Assembly (NCBI GenBank): GCA_040902765.1
Contig: JBBDWO010000011.1
Location: 1-64,000 of the forward strand
From: Acidimicrobiia bacterium
Lineage (GTDB): Bacteria; Actinomycetota; Acidimicrobiia; Spongiisociales; UBA11373
Direction: 5' to 3'
DNA: 64,000 nt
Part shown: piece by piece, positions 33,882 through 42,997 of the stretch
Position numbering within the stretch: position 1 is the first letter of the stretch
Layout of the letters: every line of letters starts with the position of its first letter
Notes under the pieces: generated by a model
Seen by the model: only the letters and a program-made list of their open reading frames with translations
Database searches by the model: none
What the model was told of the DNA's origin: nothing
Made by a program: the position numbers and the translations under genes

Positions 33882-35946
33882 GCCCCGCTTCGCCATCCTC
33901 GCCTCAGGCAGGGGCTCCAACGCCGAACGCCTCATGGAGGCGTTCGCCACCGACCTGGACGACGCCGAACTGGTACTGGTCGTCAGTGACAATCCCAACG
34001 CCGCGGTGCTCGAGAAGGCCGAGCGACACGGGGTAGCCACCGCGGTGGTGCCCCGGGACGGAGCGCGCGAGGATCACGAGCGGGCCCTCCTGGCGACGAT
34101 CGGCACCGGCGGGGTGGATCACCTACTGCTCGCCGGATACATGCGGATCCTGTCTCCATGGTTCCTGGAGCGGTTCGAAGGAACCATCCTCAACATCCAT
34201 CCCTCGCTGCTTCCCGACTTCCCCGGCCTCGACGCCCAGGCCCGGCAATGGGAGGCGGGGGTCGAGATCGCCGGAGCGACGGTCCACCTGGTCGACGAGG
34301 GGGTCGACTCGGGTCCGATCCTGCTGCAGGGCTCGATCGCGGTACGAGGTGACGAGGGTCCGGACGGCCTGGCCGACCGGATCCTCACGGAGGTCGAGCA
34401 TCGCATCTACCCCCAGGCGGTGCGGATGCTGATCGACCGGCTGTGGGATCCGGCGCCCCGGGTGAGCCGGGCACTCTTCAGCGTGGCCGACAAGACCGGC
34501 ATCGCCGACTTCGCCGGGCGTCTCGCCAGACTCGACGTCACGCTGCTGGCCTCAGGGGGCACCGCCGCCGCACTCGAGGAGGCCGGGCTGGGGGTCACCC
34601 GCATCGAGCAGGTCACCGGCGCCGGCGAGATGCTGGGCGGCCGGGTCAAGACTCTCCACCCCGCGGTCCACGCCGGGATCCTCGCCGATCGCCGCAAGCC
34701 CGAGCACATGGCCGAGTTGGACGCCTCCGGGCACCTCCCCATCGATCTCGTCGTCTGCAGCCTCTATCCGTTCGAACAGGCCCTCGCCTCCGGCGCCCCG
34801 CGAGACGCCGTGATCGAGGAAATCGACATCGGTGGACCGACGCTGGTGCGGGCTGCGGCGAAGAATGCCGACGGCGGGGTCACCGTCGTGATCGATCCTG
34901 CCGACTACGACGACGTCGCCGAGGCGATCGACTCCACCGGCACGGTCCCGATCGATGTCCGGCGCCGCCTCGCCATCAAGGCATGGCAGCACATCACCGA
35001 ATACGACGCCGCCATCTCGGCGTGGGCGTCGGGGCGGGCTCCGCAGCCGTTGCGCTACGGGGAGAATCCCCATCAGGAGGCGCGCCTCGAGAACGACGGA
35101 ACCGGTCGCGGGGTCGCCGCCGGGACCCTTCTCCAGGGCAAGGAGCTCTCCTACAACAACCTGCTCGATCTCGACGCGGCATATCGGGCGGTGTTCGGCG
35201 ACGGGGCGCATCGATGCTCAGTGGTGAAGCACACCAATCCCTGCGGGCTCGCCGAAGCCGCGACCCAGGCCGAGGCGTTCCGCCAGGCGCTGTCCGGTGA
35301 CCCGGAGGCGGCCTTCGGGGGGGTCCTCGGGTTCAACCAGCCACTGGAACCCGCCACCGCCGAGGCGATCGTCGGGTCGGGGATGTTCGTGGAGTGCATC
35401 GCCGCGCCGGGATTCGACGCGGCGGCACGGGATGCCCTGGCATCGCGCAAAAACCTGCGGCTGCTCGACGTGCCGCCCGGAGATCCCACCCCGAGCCGGC
35501 TCATCCATGCGGTGGGAGGCGGGGTACTGATTCAGGACGCCGATCCAGGCCCAGATCCGTCGACATGGAAGCCGGTGACCAGGGCTCGGATCGGCGACGA
35601 CCAATGGGCGGAGTTGGAGTTCGCCATGCGGGCCGTGGCGATCCTCAAATCGAATGCAATCTGCGTGACCCGCGACCTCACCCTGCGCGGCGCCGGTGCC
35701 GGGCTGATGAGCCGCGTCGACGCCTGCCGCCTGGCACTCCAGAAGGCCGGCGCCGAGGCGCGGGGCGGTGTGCTCGCCTCCGACGGCTTCTTCCCCTTCG
35801 ACGACTGCGTCCGTCTCGCTGCCGATGCCGGCATCACCGCGGTCGTCCAACCCGGCGGGTCGAGGCGCGACCAGGAGGTCATCGACGCCTGCGACGACCT
35901 CGGCCTGGCGATGGTGTTCACCGGCCGCAGGCACTTCAGGCATTGA
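33862..35946 (+). CDS. purNH: PurN-PurH fusion: GAR transformylase plus AICAR transformylase/IMP cyclohydrolase
   Basis: One 694-residue frame holds two purine enzymes. Residues about 1-190 are PurN: FAILASGRGSNAERL, catalytic NIHPSLLPDFPG and GATVHLVDEGVDSGPIL. Residues about 198-694 are PurH: an IMP cyclohydrolase domain starting RALFSVADKTGIADFA with LGGRVKTLHPAVHAGI, and an AICAR transformylase domain with LRYGENPHQ and the catalytic Lys-His in VVKHTNPCG. The two parts join with almost no linker and no stop or frameshift. Start is TTG 33862, with GGAGGGG six bases upstream, inside the end of purM. Both activities use 10-formyl-THF. Confidence 0.93.
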   Translation: MATPPDRPRFAILASGRGSNAERLMEAFATDLDDAELVLVVSDNPNAAVLEKAERHGVATAVVPRDGAREDHERALLATIGTGGVDHLLLAGYMRILSPWFLERFEGTILNIHPSLLPDFPGLDAQARQWEAGVEIAGATVHLVDEGVDSGPILLQGSIAVRGDEGPDGLADRILTEVEHRIYPQAVRMLIDRLWDPAPRVSRALFSVADKTGIADFAGRLARLDVTLLASGGTAAALEEAGLGVTRIEQVTGAGEMLGGRVKTLHPAVHAGILADRRKPEHMAELDASGHLPIDLVVCSLYPFEQALASGAPRDAVIEEIDIGGPTLVRAAAKNADGGVTVVIDPADYDDVAEAIDSTGTVPIDVRRRLAIKAWQHITEYDAAISAWASGRAPQPLRYGENPHQEARLENDGTGRGVAAGTLLQGKELSYNNLLDLDAAYRAVFGDGAHRCSVVKHTNPCGLAEAATQAEAFRQALSGDPEAAFGGVLGFNQPLEPATAEAIVGSGMFVECIAAPGFDAAARDALASRKNLRLLDVPPGDPTPSRLIHAVGGGVLIQDADPGPDPSTWKPVTRARIGDDQWAELEFAMRAVAILKSNAICVTRDLTLRGAGAGLMSRVDACRLALQKAGAEARGGVLASDGFFPFDDCVRLAADAGITAVVQPGGSRRDQEVIDACDDLGLAMVFTGRRHFRH

Positions 35947-35985
35947 AGAAGCCCCCGGCCTCCGGCCACCAGTCCCCAGCAAGAG

Positions 35986-36022
35986 GAGCACCCTCGGCCC
36001 CGCCCGGGTCCAGTGGGTGCTC
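35986..36022 (+). repeat. Inverted repeat between purNH and purD
   Basis: GAGCACCC and GGGTGCTC form a perfect eight-base-pair stem around a 21-base loop in the only real gap (109 bases) of the purine cluster. There is no T-run. It could be a processing or attenuation hairpin. Confidence 0.45.
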
Positions 36023-36055
36023 GTGCGATCAGCGGGTGACGGGAGGTGGATGGCC

Positions 36056-37318
36056 GTGAAAGTCCTGGTGGTCGGCTCGGGAGGACGGGAGCACGCCATG
36101 TGCCGTGCCCTGACGACAACACCGGAGGTCGAGATCTTCACCGCCCCCGGCAATCCGGGGACGGCGCAATTCGGGGAGAACGTCGATGTCCGAGCCGACG
36201 ACGTCGCCGGCCTGGTCGCGCTGGCCCGGAGGGCGCGTGTCGATCTCGTGATCCCGGGTCCTGAGGCGCCGTTGGTGGCGGGGCTCGCCGACGCCCTCGC
36301 AGAAGCGGGCATCCCGTGTTGCGGGCCGAGTGCGGCAGCGGCACGCCTCGAGGGGTCCAAGGCGTTCACCCGGATGCTGGCCCAAGCGGCCGGCATCCCC
36401 TCCCCCGATCACCGAATCGTCACCTCACCGACCGGAATCGCGGCAGCGCTCGCCGCCTTTGAGTCACCCCCCGTCATCAAGGCGGACGGCCTCGCCGCAG
36501 GCAAGGGCGTGTTCCTCCCCGACACGTTCGACGAGAGCGCCCAGGTCACGCGGGATCTCCTCGCCGGGAGCCTCGGCCAGGCCGGCGCTACGGTGGTGAT
36601 GGAGCGACGCCTCGCCGGCATCGAGGCATCGTGGTTTCACGCCTGCCGGGGCAACGAGGCGATCACCTTGCCGGACGCGCTGGACCACAAGCGGTTGCTC
36701 GACGGCGGCGAGGGTCCCAACACCGGAGGCATGGGGGCGGTGAGTCCCAATCCCGACGTCGACACCAGGATCGACGTACCGGTCCGCGACCAGTTCGTCC
36801 TTCCCGCGCTGGAACGGCTCACTGCGGACGGAACGCCCTTCAAAGGGTTCTTGTTCAGCGGCATGATGCTGACCGAGGAGAGCCCATATCTCCTCGAGTT
36901 CAACGTTCGGCTCGGCGACCCCGAGGCACAGGTGGTGCTCCCCCGCCTCCCCGATGGGGTGTTCACCGAGGTGTGTGCCTGGGTGGCGGGGCTGCGTGCC
37001 AACCCGCCGACGTTCGAGTTCGATCGGCGCCACACCTGCGCGGTGGTGCTCGCCGCCGACGGTTACCCGGGCGCCCCGCGTCGGGGCGACCCCATCACCC
37101 TCTCCCCGGGTCTGGAGTCGGAAGACCGCTGGTTCATCCACGCCGGGACCCGGCTCGACAATGGGACGCTGCTCACCGATGGAGGGAGGGTGGGCGCGGT
37201 CGTGGCGCGAGCCGAGTCAAAGGAGGCGGCGCGGGTCGCGGCCTACGAAGGCGTCTCCCGCGTACAGTGGGCCGGCATGACCCACCGCAGCGACATCGGA
37301 GTGGCCCTACATGGCTGA
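36056..37318 (+). CDS. purD: GAR synthetase (phosphoribosylamine-glycine ligase)
   Basis: A 420-residue ATP-grasp ligase. KVLVVGSGGREHAMCRAL opens the protein, followed by LVIPGPEAPLVAGLAD, GSKAFTR, KADGLAAGKGV (ATP lysines) and EFNVRLGDPEAQVV (metal site). I take GTG 36056 because GGGAGG lies nine bases upstream and MKVLVVGSGG is the family N-terminus; ATG 36050 is too near that site. The end overlaps purE by eight bases. Confidence 0.95.
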   Translation: MKVLVVGSGGREHAMCRALTTTPEVEIFTAPGNPGTAQFGENVDVRADDVAGLVALARRARVDLVIPGPEAPLVAGLADALAEAGIPCCGPSAAAARLEGSKAFTRMLAQAAGIPSPDHRIVTSPTGIAAALAAFESPPVIKADGLAAGKGVFLPDTFDESAQVTRDLLAGSLGQAGATVVMERRLAGIEASWFHACRGNEAITLPDALDHKRLLDGGEGPNTGGMGAVSPNPDVDTRIDVPVRDQFVLPALERLTADGTPFKGFLFSGMMLTEESPYLLEFNVRLGDPEAQVVLPRLPDGVFTEVCAWVAGLRANPPTFEFDRRHTCAVVLAADGYPGAPRRGDPITLSPGLESEDRWFIHAGTRLDNGTLLTDGGRVGAVVARAESKEAARVAAYEGVSRVQWAGMTHRSDIGVALHG

Positions 37319-37799
37319 ACCCGTGCGCGTCGCCGTGATCGTCGGCTCGGCCTCGGACGCCGACCAGATCGAGGGATGCCGGGAAACCCTGCGTCGGCTC
37401 GGGATCGGCCACGAGGCCAGGGTGCTGTCGGCGCATCGCACCCCCGGCGAGCTGGTCGACTACCTCGACGGCCTCGAGGGTCGTGGGATCGAGATCGTGA
37501 TCGCCGCAGCCGGCATGGCCGCCCACCTCGCCGGTGTAGCCGCCGCCCACACCACGCTGCCGGTGCTGGGCGTGCCGATGGCGTCGGGGCCACTGCAGGG
37601 CATCGACGCGTTGTTGTCCACGGTGCAGATGCCTCCAGGAGTTCCGGTGGCAACGCTGGGGATCGGATCACCAGGTGGCAAGAACGCGGCATACCTTGCG
37701 GCACGAATCCTGGCGCTGAGTCACCCCGGGGTGAGGGAACGCTTGGAGCAAGCCCTCGCCGAGGATCGGGAGCAGGTGCTGGGTTCGGAGTTGCCCTGA
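37311..37799 (+). CDS. purE: N5-carboxyaminoimidazole ribonucleotide mutase
   Basis: A 162-residue class I PurE. VAVIVGSASDADQIEGCRETL, SAHRTPGELVDYL (catalytic His) and AAAGMAAHLAGVAAAHTTLPVLGVP are typical. It normally needs PurK to supply N5-CAIR; purK is not in this window. Last gene of the purine cluster. Confidence 0.95.
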   Translation: MAEPVRVAVIVGSASDADQIEGCRETLRRLGIGHEARVLSAHRTPGELVDYLDGLEGRGIEIVIAAAGMAAHLAGVAAAHTTLPVLGVPMASGPLQGIDALLSTVQMPPGVPVATLGIGSPGGKNAAYLAARILALSHPGVRERLEQALAEDREQVLGSELP

Positions 37800-37825
37800 G
37801 GGGAGTGCCCGGGGAGGCGCACAGG

Positions 37826-37842
37826 GGTCGGCGCGCCCGACC
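37826..37842. terminator. Hairpin between convergent purE and pyrD
   Basis: GGTCGG-CGCGC-CCGACC, a six-base-pair stem in the 93-base gap where the purine and pyrimidine operons converge. No T-run on either strand, so a shared terminator is only possible. Confidence 0.35.
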
Positions 37843-37892
37843 GGACTATCACCGCCTGGGGTGGACCGAGCCACGGACATCGGGCGACGGTC

Positions 37893-38867
37893 CTAGCGGA
37901 GCGCGTCGAGACTGCTCCTCAATAGCTTTGGCCCGGCGTAGACGAGCCCGGTGTACAACTGGACGAGGGTGGCTCCCGCCTCGAGCCGTCGGCGTACGTC
38001 TTCGGGGGTCATGATCCCCCCGGACGCCACCACGGGAATCCGGCTGCAAGCAACGGCTCGGCGTAGCCGGTCCAACGCGATCGGCCCCAACGGGGCTCCA
38101 CTCAATCCGCCGGGCGGGTCCTCCTCGATCCCCGGACGCTGGGTGGTGGTGTTGCCGATGACGAGACCGTCGACTCCCGCCGACTCCGCCGCGTGCACCG
38201 CCCCCTCCAGGTCGTCGAGGTCAGGCGAGAGCTTCAACAGCAAGGGAACCGGGCGACCGAGACGCTCAGCCCACTCCTGGCGGCGAGCCACCAGCGGATC
38301 CAAGAAGCCAGGCAGCGCGCTCTCGAGATCGCGCAGCCCCGGCGTGTTCGGCGAGGAGACGTTGATCGCGAGGTAGTCGGCGATGGCGGCGAACCGATCG
38401 ATCAGGAACAGGTAATCGCCAGTCCGCCCGTCGGCGGCGGTGTCGGCGTTGGGCCCGATCGAGACACCGATGACCAGTCCGTCCGGCCTCTTGCCTGCCA
38501 GCCGCGCCGCCACGGAGTCGGCGCCGGCGCTGGGGAAGCCCATGCGGTTGACGAGAGCCCTCCGATCGGGGAGCCGATGCACCCGGGGCCGGGGATTTCC
38601 GGGCTGGGGCCGGGGCGTCACCGTGCCGATCTCCACGTGGCCAAAGCCGAGCGCAGCCAGCGCCCGCCATGCCGACCCATCCTTGTCATACCCCGCGGCG
38701 AGGCCGATCGGATTACGGAATCTCAGGCCGTACACCTCGACCGGTACCACCTCGAAGCGCCGCCGCCGTGGCAGCGCCCGGCCGAGGCGCACTCCCCGAA
38801 GCGCCAGACGGTGGGCACGCTCCGGATCCAGAAGGAACCCGAGGGACCGTATAGCCCGGTACATCAC
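37893..38867 (-). CDS. pyrD: Dihydroorotate dehydrogenase, quinone-dependent (class 2)
   Basis: A 324-residue FMN enzyme that oxidises dihydroorotate with quinone, attached to the membrane by its N-terminal helices ([21 protein letters not shown]). NPIGLAAGYDKDGSAWRALAALGFGHVE-type core, LVNRMGFPS and NVSSPNTPGLRDL (class 2 active-site Ser) are present; GTVTPRPQPGNPRPR is a class 2 hallmark. GTG 38867 overlaps the preceding stop (GTGA); ATG 38864 is an alternative. Last gene of the pyr operon. Confidence 0.95.
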   Translation of the reverse strand: MMYRAIRSLGFLLDPERAHRLALRGVRLGRALPRRRRFEVVPVEVYGLRFRNPIGLAAGYDKDGSAWRALAALGFGHVEIGTVTPRPQPGNPRPRVHRLPDRRALVNRMGFPSAGADSVAARLAGKRPDGLVIGVSIGPNADTAADGRTGDYLFLIDRFAAIADYLAINVSSPNTPGLRDLESALPGFLDPLVARRQEWAERLGRPVPLLLKLSPDLDDLEGAVHAAESAGVDGLVIGNTTTQRPGIEEDPPGGLSGAPLGPIALDRLRRAVACSRIPVVASGGIMTPEDVRRRLEAGATLVQLYTGLVYAGPKLLRSSLDALR

Positions 38868-40234
38868 CGACCGGCCAGGAAGGCGACGACGGCCCGGCGC
38901 TCGTCCTCTCCGATCGCGCCCGCCGCACCGAGATCGTCGACGAGCGAACCGAGCGTTGCGATGGCGTGCAGCGTGATCCCCTGTTCGGCGAGCGCCGACC
39001 TCGCCTGTTCCTCGCGTTCGATGAGCACCACCAGATGCTCGACGACCAGCCCCGCCTCACGCAGCAGGTTCGCCGCCTCGGTGGCGCTGATGCCGCTGGT
39101 GACGACATCGTCGACCAGGACCACCCTGTCACCGGCGCGCCACTCCCCCTCGACACGGACCCCGGTGCCGTGCTCCTTCGACTCCCGGCGGGGCCACACC
39201 AGCGACCTGGACCGTTCCAGCGCCACCGCGGTCGCCAGCGGCAGGGCCCCGTATGGCACGGCTCCGACGTGGTCGTAGGCGAGTCGCCCGAGCACCGATC
39301 CGTAGAGAGCCGCCACCTGGCGTAGCAGTCCCGGCCTGCCCGACAGTCGCCTGAGATCCACATAGATCGGCGAGACGGCGCCGGAACGAAGCGTGAACTC
39401 GCCGAAGCGCACGCAGCCGGACTCGTGCAGGTCGACCGCCATGCCGCGGGGACGCAGCACCGGCTCTCTCGGCTCGACCCTCCTCAGTGCGTCACGGAGG
39501 TCTGCCGCCATGCTCGCCGGGTTGGATGCGCTACCCACCAGCCGGGACGACGGTACGAGGACTCCTCGCCGATCGGAACGGAGCGCCACCCCGATGGCAT
39601 CGGCGTCACCACCCTGGGGGCCGACCCCGGGCGCGAGGATCCAGTGCCCCGGGACGATCGCCCTGGTGCGAGCGAGCGCCCCGGGCTGGGTGGCGCCCAC
39701 GACGAGTCCGAGGCGGTCGGGCCCCGCCCACCCGGCGACGAGGCGGGCGACGCGCTCGTACACCATCTCGCCGCTGTCCAGAATGTCGTCCTGGATCTCT
39801 GCTCCGCTCGGATTCGAGGTGCGGCACAGCACCCAGACCCCCCGGCCAGGATGGGCGAGGAACGGGTCGACGGCATCGCGACCGAGATACGGGTTGATGG
39901 TGACCGCCCCGGCCCCGATCACGCCGAAGCAAGCCTCGGCGTAGGCGGCGGCGGTCGAGGCGATGTCACCCCGCTTGGCATCGAGGATGACCGGGATCTC
40001 CTCGGGGACGGCCTCGACCACCTCGATGAGTGCCTCGAGCCCCGACGGGCCGTGCGCCTCGAAGAATGCGGAGTTCACCTTGAACGCCGCCGCGGCCGGG
40101 GCGGTGGCCGCGATCAGATCGAGGGACACCTTCTTCGCCTCCGCCGCATCACGGGCTCGCGGGTCGATGCCGACGCACAGGAGCGAGTCGGCTGAGGCCG
40201 ACCGCTCCTCGAGCAGCTCGAAGAACCCGGTCAC
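38864..40234 (-). CDS. pyrFE: PyrF-PyrE fusion: OMP decarboxylase plus orotate phosphoribosyltransferase
   Basis: One 456-residue frame carries the last two UMP enzymes. Residues about 1-265 are a type 2 OMP decarboxylase with the catalytic [19 protein letters not shown] and [19 protein letters not shown]. Residues about 280-456 are orotate phosphoribosyltransferase with the PRPP loop [21 protein letters not shown]. The order decarboxylase then transferase is reversed from human UMPS and matches fusions known from kinetoplastids and some bacteria. GTG start overlaps the pyrB stop. Confidence 0.94.
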   Translation of the reverse strand: MTGFFELLEERSASADSLLCVGIDPRARDAAEAKKVSLDLIAATAPAAAAFKVNSAFFEAHGPSGLEALIEVVEAVPEEIPVILDAKRGDIASTAAAYAEACFGVIGAGAVTINPYLGRDAVDPFLAHPGRGVWVLCRTSNPSGAEIQDDILDSGEMVYERVARLVAGWAGPDRLGLVVGATQPGALARTRAIVPGHWILAPGVGPQGGDADAIGVALRSDRRGVLVPSSRLVGSASNPASMAADLRDALRRVEPREPVLRPRGMAVDLHESGCVRFGEFTLRSGAVSPIYVDLRRLSGRPGLLRQVAALYGSVLGRLAYDHVGAVPYGALPLATAVALERSRSLVWPRRESKEHGTGVRVEGEWRAGDRVVLVDDVVTSGISATEAANLLREAGLVVEHLVVLIEREEQARSALAEQGITLHAIATLGSLVDDLGAAGAIGEDERRAVVAFLAGR

Positions 40235-41211
40235 GCCTTGCCCAACACCATCGCCAGCAACGCCATCCGCACGTACATGCCGTACTCCATCTGCCGGAAG
40301 TAGGCCGCCCTCGGATCGGCGTCGACCTCCATGGTGATCTCGTTCACCCTCGGGAGCGGATGCATCACGATCATCCGCTCCTTTGCAGCCTCCAGTGTGG
40401 CTGGGGTCACGACGAACGCGTCCTTGACGGCGTCGTAAGCGCTCTCATCCTCGAACCGCTCCTTTTGGACCCGGGTCACGTACAGCACGTCGGTGGCGGA
40501 TATCACCGTGTCGAGCGAGTCATGCACCGCGAACAGGGTTCCGGCCTCGGTCAGTTCCTCGAGGATCTCCTCGGGCATGCTGAGGATCTCGGGAGACACC
40601 AGCTCGAGTCTCACGTCGAACTTCGACAGGAGCCGGGACAGGGAGTGCACCGTGCGCCCGTATCTGAGGTCACCGACCATCGTCACCGTCAACCCGTCCA
40701 CGTCGCCGAGCTCCTCGAGGATCGTGAAGAGGTCGAGCAACGCCTGGGTGGGATGCTCCCCCACCCCGTCACCGGCGTTGATGATCGGTTTCGAGGCGTA
40801 TGTCGCCGCCTCTGCCGACGCCCCGACATCCGGATGGCGAAGCACAATCACATCGGCATAGCGCTCGAGGGTACGAATCGTGTCGGGCAGGGACTCGCCC
40901 TTCGACACCGAGGAATACCGGACTTCGTTGATCGGGATGACGCTCCCGCCGAGCCGCTCCATGGCGGCAGTGAACGACGACGAGGTTCGGGTGGACGGCT
41001 CGTAGAACAGGTTGGCCAGCAGCTTTCCCTTCAGAAGGTCGAAGGTCCCCACCCGGGCCACCATCGCCTGCATCTCGTGGGCGACATCGAAGATGTAGTC
41101 GAGGTCCTCGACGTCGAACTGCTTCACGGACACGATGTCGCGCCCGTAGAAAGGCGCGTCATGCTTGTCTCCGAAGGGGAGGTACGCGCGTGCCATGGTC
41201 TCTCGATCCAT
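40231..41211 (-). CDS. pyrB: Aspartate carbamoyltransferase catalytic chain
   Basis: A 326-residue transcarbamoylase joining carbamoyl phosphate and aspartate. [13 protein letters not shown] and [20 protein letters not shown] bind carbamoyl phosphate; [11 protein letters not shown] and [10 protein letters not shown] are diagnostic. A 30-residue N-terminal extension ([20 protein letters not shown]) precedes the usual start of the fold. No regulatory chain PyrI is encoded nearby. The ATG shares one base with the pyrC stop (TGATG). Confidence 0.95.
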   Translation of the reverse strand: MDRETMARAYLPFGDKHDAPFYGRDIVSVKQFDVEDLDYIFDVAHEMQAMVARVGTFDLLKGKLLANLFYEPSTRTSSSFTAAMERLGGSVIPINEVRYSSVSKGESLPDTIRTLERYADVIVLRHPDVGASAEAATYASKPIINAGDGVGEHPTQALLDLFTILEELGDVDGLTVTMVGDLRYGRTVHSLSRLLSKFDVRLELVSPEILSMPEEILEELTEAGTLFAVHDSLDTVISATDVLYVTRVQKERFEDESAYDAVKDAFVVTPATLEAAKERMIVMHPLPRVNEITMEVDADPRAAYFRQMEYGMYVRMALLAMVLGKA

Positions 41212-42296
41212 CACTGCTCCTTCGTCCGTAGATTCCGTCCCGATCCGGGGGCGGCGAGGACCTCGCCGTCCCGATAGACCTCCACCCCTCTGACCACGAC
41301 CCGGACCACTCTCCCCCGCATCGTCCTGCCCTCGAACGGGGTCCACCCCGCCCTGGTCTGCTGGGCCATCCCCTCGACCACCCATGACGCCTCGGGATCC
41401 ACCTCGACCACGGCGTCCTGCTCGTCGAGCCCGAAGATCCGCCGGGGGCCGTCGTGGAGCCGTGCCACGACGTCGTCGATGGTGAGCAGGCCATCGTGGA
41501 CGGCCCCGATGAGCAGCGGCAGGGCCGTCTCGAGACCGGGGAACCCCGGCGGTGGGGAGTCCGTCGACTTCTCGGCGATGGTGTGCGGGGCGTGGTCGGT
41601 GGCGAAGCAATCGATGTCGTCGAGGTGTCGCCACAACGCCTCCCGATCGGATGGCGACGCCAGTGGCGGGCGCACCGAGGCTCGTCCGGCGAGAAGACTC
41701 ATCTCATCCTGGTCGAGGAAGAGGTGATGGGGGGCGACCTCGCAGGTCACCGGGACGCCGCGATGTCGCGCCTCGAGAACGCTGAACATCTCCTGCTCGG
41801 TGGACAGGTGGCACACGTGCACCGGTCGCTCCAGTTCGGTCGCCATAGTGAGGACGGCGTCGAGGGTGTCCCCCTCGGCGTGAAGGGCGATCGGACAGTC
41901 GACGGGCCAGGACTCGAGATGTCGCCGCCACGACCCGGGCCCATCGAGGCGCAGCCCACCGTAGGTCGAATCGAGGTACATCTTGAGACCGGCCGCTTCG
42001 GGGGCGAGCGCCGCCACCGCCATCGCATTGGTCTCTCCGGCCCCGACGAACTGGCCGTAGTCACATCGGGCGCGCTTCCCGGCGGCGTCGAGCGCACCGT
42101 CGAGAGACCCCCGGTCGATCACCGGTGGCCGGGTGTTGGGCATGGCGAGGACGGCGGTGAACCCCCCGGCGAGGGCGGCGGCGGTGCCCGAGGCCCAGTC
42201 CTCCTTGTGGGTCTCGCCCGGATCGCGCATGTGGGTGTGCACGTCGATGAGGCCCGGGAGGTGAAGCGTCGTCATCTGTGCCATCCCGGCGGGCAT
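41211..42296 (-). CDS. pyrC: Dihydroorotase, CAD-like
   Basis: A 361-residue amidohydrolase closing carbamoyl-aspartate to dihydroorotate. [20 protein letters not shown] carries the metal HxH, LKMYLD the carbamylated Lys, then HAEG, HLST and TDHAPHT. Short length and the [10 protein letters not shown] segment resemble the dihydroorotase domain of animal CAD. Three ATGs (42296, 42284, 42275) are possible; the last, just before [12 protein letters not shown], best matches the fold. First gene of the pyr operon, after an attenuator-like leader. Confidence 0.93.
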   Translation of the reverse strand: MPAGMAQMTTLHLPGLIDVHTHMRDPGETHKEDWASGTAAALAGGFTAVLAMPNTRPPVIDRGSLDGALDAAGKRARCDYGQFVGAGETNAMAVAALAPEAAGLKMYLDSTYGGLRLDGPGSWRRHLESWPVDCPIALHAEGDTLDAVLTMATELERPVHVCHLSTEQEMFSVLEARHRGVPVTCEVAPHHLFLDQDEMSLLAGRASVRPPLASPSDREALWRHLDDIDCFATDHAPHTIAEKSTDSPPPGFPGLETALPLLIGAVHDGLLTIDDVVARLHDGPRRIFGLDEQDAVVEVDPEASWVVEGMAQQTRAGWTPFEGRTMRGRVVRVVVRGVEVYRDGEVLAAPGSGRNLRTKEQ

Positions 42297-42318
42297 GCCA
42301 GCAGCCGCAGATGGCCAG

Positions 42319-42345
42319 AAAAAAGGGCCCCCATGTCGGGGGCCC
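42319..42345 (-). terminator. Intrinsic terminator in the pyrC leader
   Basis: GGGCCCCC-GACAT-GGGGGCCC followed by six T on the minus strand, a textbook intrinsic terminator. It ends only about 22 bases before the first pyrC ATG, and the only upstream minus-strand promoter is that of pyrC itself. It must therefore act inside the pyr transcript, as an attenuator. Confidence 0.85.
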
Positions 42346-42439
42346 AGAGGACTGGATCGGGAACGGGTCGGGAGTCAGCCAAGGCGACCCCGTTCGAATC
42401 GTGTGATCACACCGCTCCCCGTCAGGCTCACGGAGTGTA
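42346..42439 (-). promoter_or_regulatory. pyr operon promoter and attenuator leader
   Basis: TACACT (42439-42434 read on the minus strand) is a good -10. Downstream a strong hairpin (arms GAACGGGGTCG and CGACCCGTTC, 42395-42361, one bulged G) precedes the terminator and a small CCAG/CTGG hairpin (about 42354-42343) that overlaps the terminator's 5' arm. Mutually exclusive folds would allow control of read-through by pyrimidine levels. I do not see an unambiguous PyrR-binding loop within the transcribed part. Confidence 0.55.
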
Positions 42440-42577
42440 GACACCCCCACCCCGGTCGGGCTGTACTGCCCGCGCCACGAATTGTGGGAGGATGGCTCCA
42501 GCCTCCCCGAGTACGAGCCCGAATCCTCGGCTCGGCCCATCGAGCGAACCCTCGAGTTCCTCGGTAGGTACGGCTGA
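42407..42577 (+). other. Coding-like remnant without a start codon
   Basis: The frame from after TGA 42404 to TGA 42575 has strong G/C at third positions and reads VGLYCPRHELWEDGSSL then ARPIERTLEFLGRYG before the stop, which looks like a protein C-terminus. No ATG or GTG begins it; TTG 42482 is the only candidate. It may be the tail of a gene cut off when the adjacent island junction formed. Family unknown. Confidence 0.25.
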
Positions 42578-42612
42578 GCCGTCCGAGTAGGGACGGGGCT
42601 GCCGTGGGGAGA

Positions 42613-42681
42613 TGGTGGGCGCTTCTGGGATTGAACCAGTGACCTCTTCCGTGTCAGGGAAGAACGGGCCTCTAAGCGCCG
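42613..42681 (-). pseudogene. tRNA-Val(GAC) pseudogene lacking the D-arm
   Basis: Relative to the intact tRNA-Val(GAC) at 53684-53760, the anticodon arm (CTTCC-CTGACAC-GGAAG), variable loop and most of the T-arm are kept, with 32 consecutive identical bases. The D-arm (18 bases) is replaced by ten unrelated bases, the first acceptor pair is mismatched, and the last T-stem pair is broken. Its T-loop (TTCAATC) matches the CAC isoacceptor and not the GAC gene. Encoded CCA is still present. Same orientation as the intact gene. Confidence 0.85.
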
Positions 42682-42840
42682 CAACGGAACCCGGCGGAAT
42701 CCCTTACGCGGCAACGGTTCACGCCTGACGGGGACTCGCGACGGTTCGCGCTATCTGACGGACTCTCGCGGACACCTCGCGGACAGGTCTGCTCCGGGAC
42801 GCGCGGGTGGCGTTTCGAGCCCGGCGCCATACGCCTCGGT

Positions 42841-42978
42841 GACGTCGCCGCGCGGCTCGAAACCGATGCCTAGGCCGATCCGACCGAAGCCGATCTGAGC
42901 CAGCTCCGCGACACCCTGGAACGGAGGCTCGGCGACGCTGGCATCGATCTCGAGCCGTTCGAGCGCTTCCGCTCCTGA
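42841..42978 (+). pseudogene. Short gene remnant with internal stop
   Basis: The frame 42841-42978 reads GDVAARLETDA, TAG at 42871, then SQLRDTLERRLGDAGIDLEP and FERFRS before TGA. The part after the stop is coding-like (helical, high G/C third positions). No family recognised. The rest of 42682-42997 shows no gene; it has short direct repeats around CGCGGA. Confidence 0.3.
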
Positions 42979-42997
42979 TCCACCCGCGCCGGCGCGC

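Noticed and set aside
36050-36055. ATG 36050 as the purD start
   Set aside because: Only three bases from the GGGAGG site; GTG 36056 has better spacing and fits the family N-terminus.
42415-42435. CTCC...GGAG hairpin on the minus strand resembling a PyrR-binding loop
   Set aside because: It overlaps the inferred pyr -10 box, so it would not be fully transcribed; several consensus positions also differ. Kept out of the feature list.
42613-42681. Functional D-armless tRNA
   Set aside because: D-armless tRNAs are known from mitochondria only, and acceptor and T-stem pairs are also broken, so a pseudogene is simpler.
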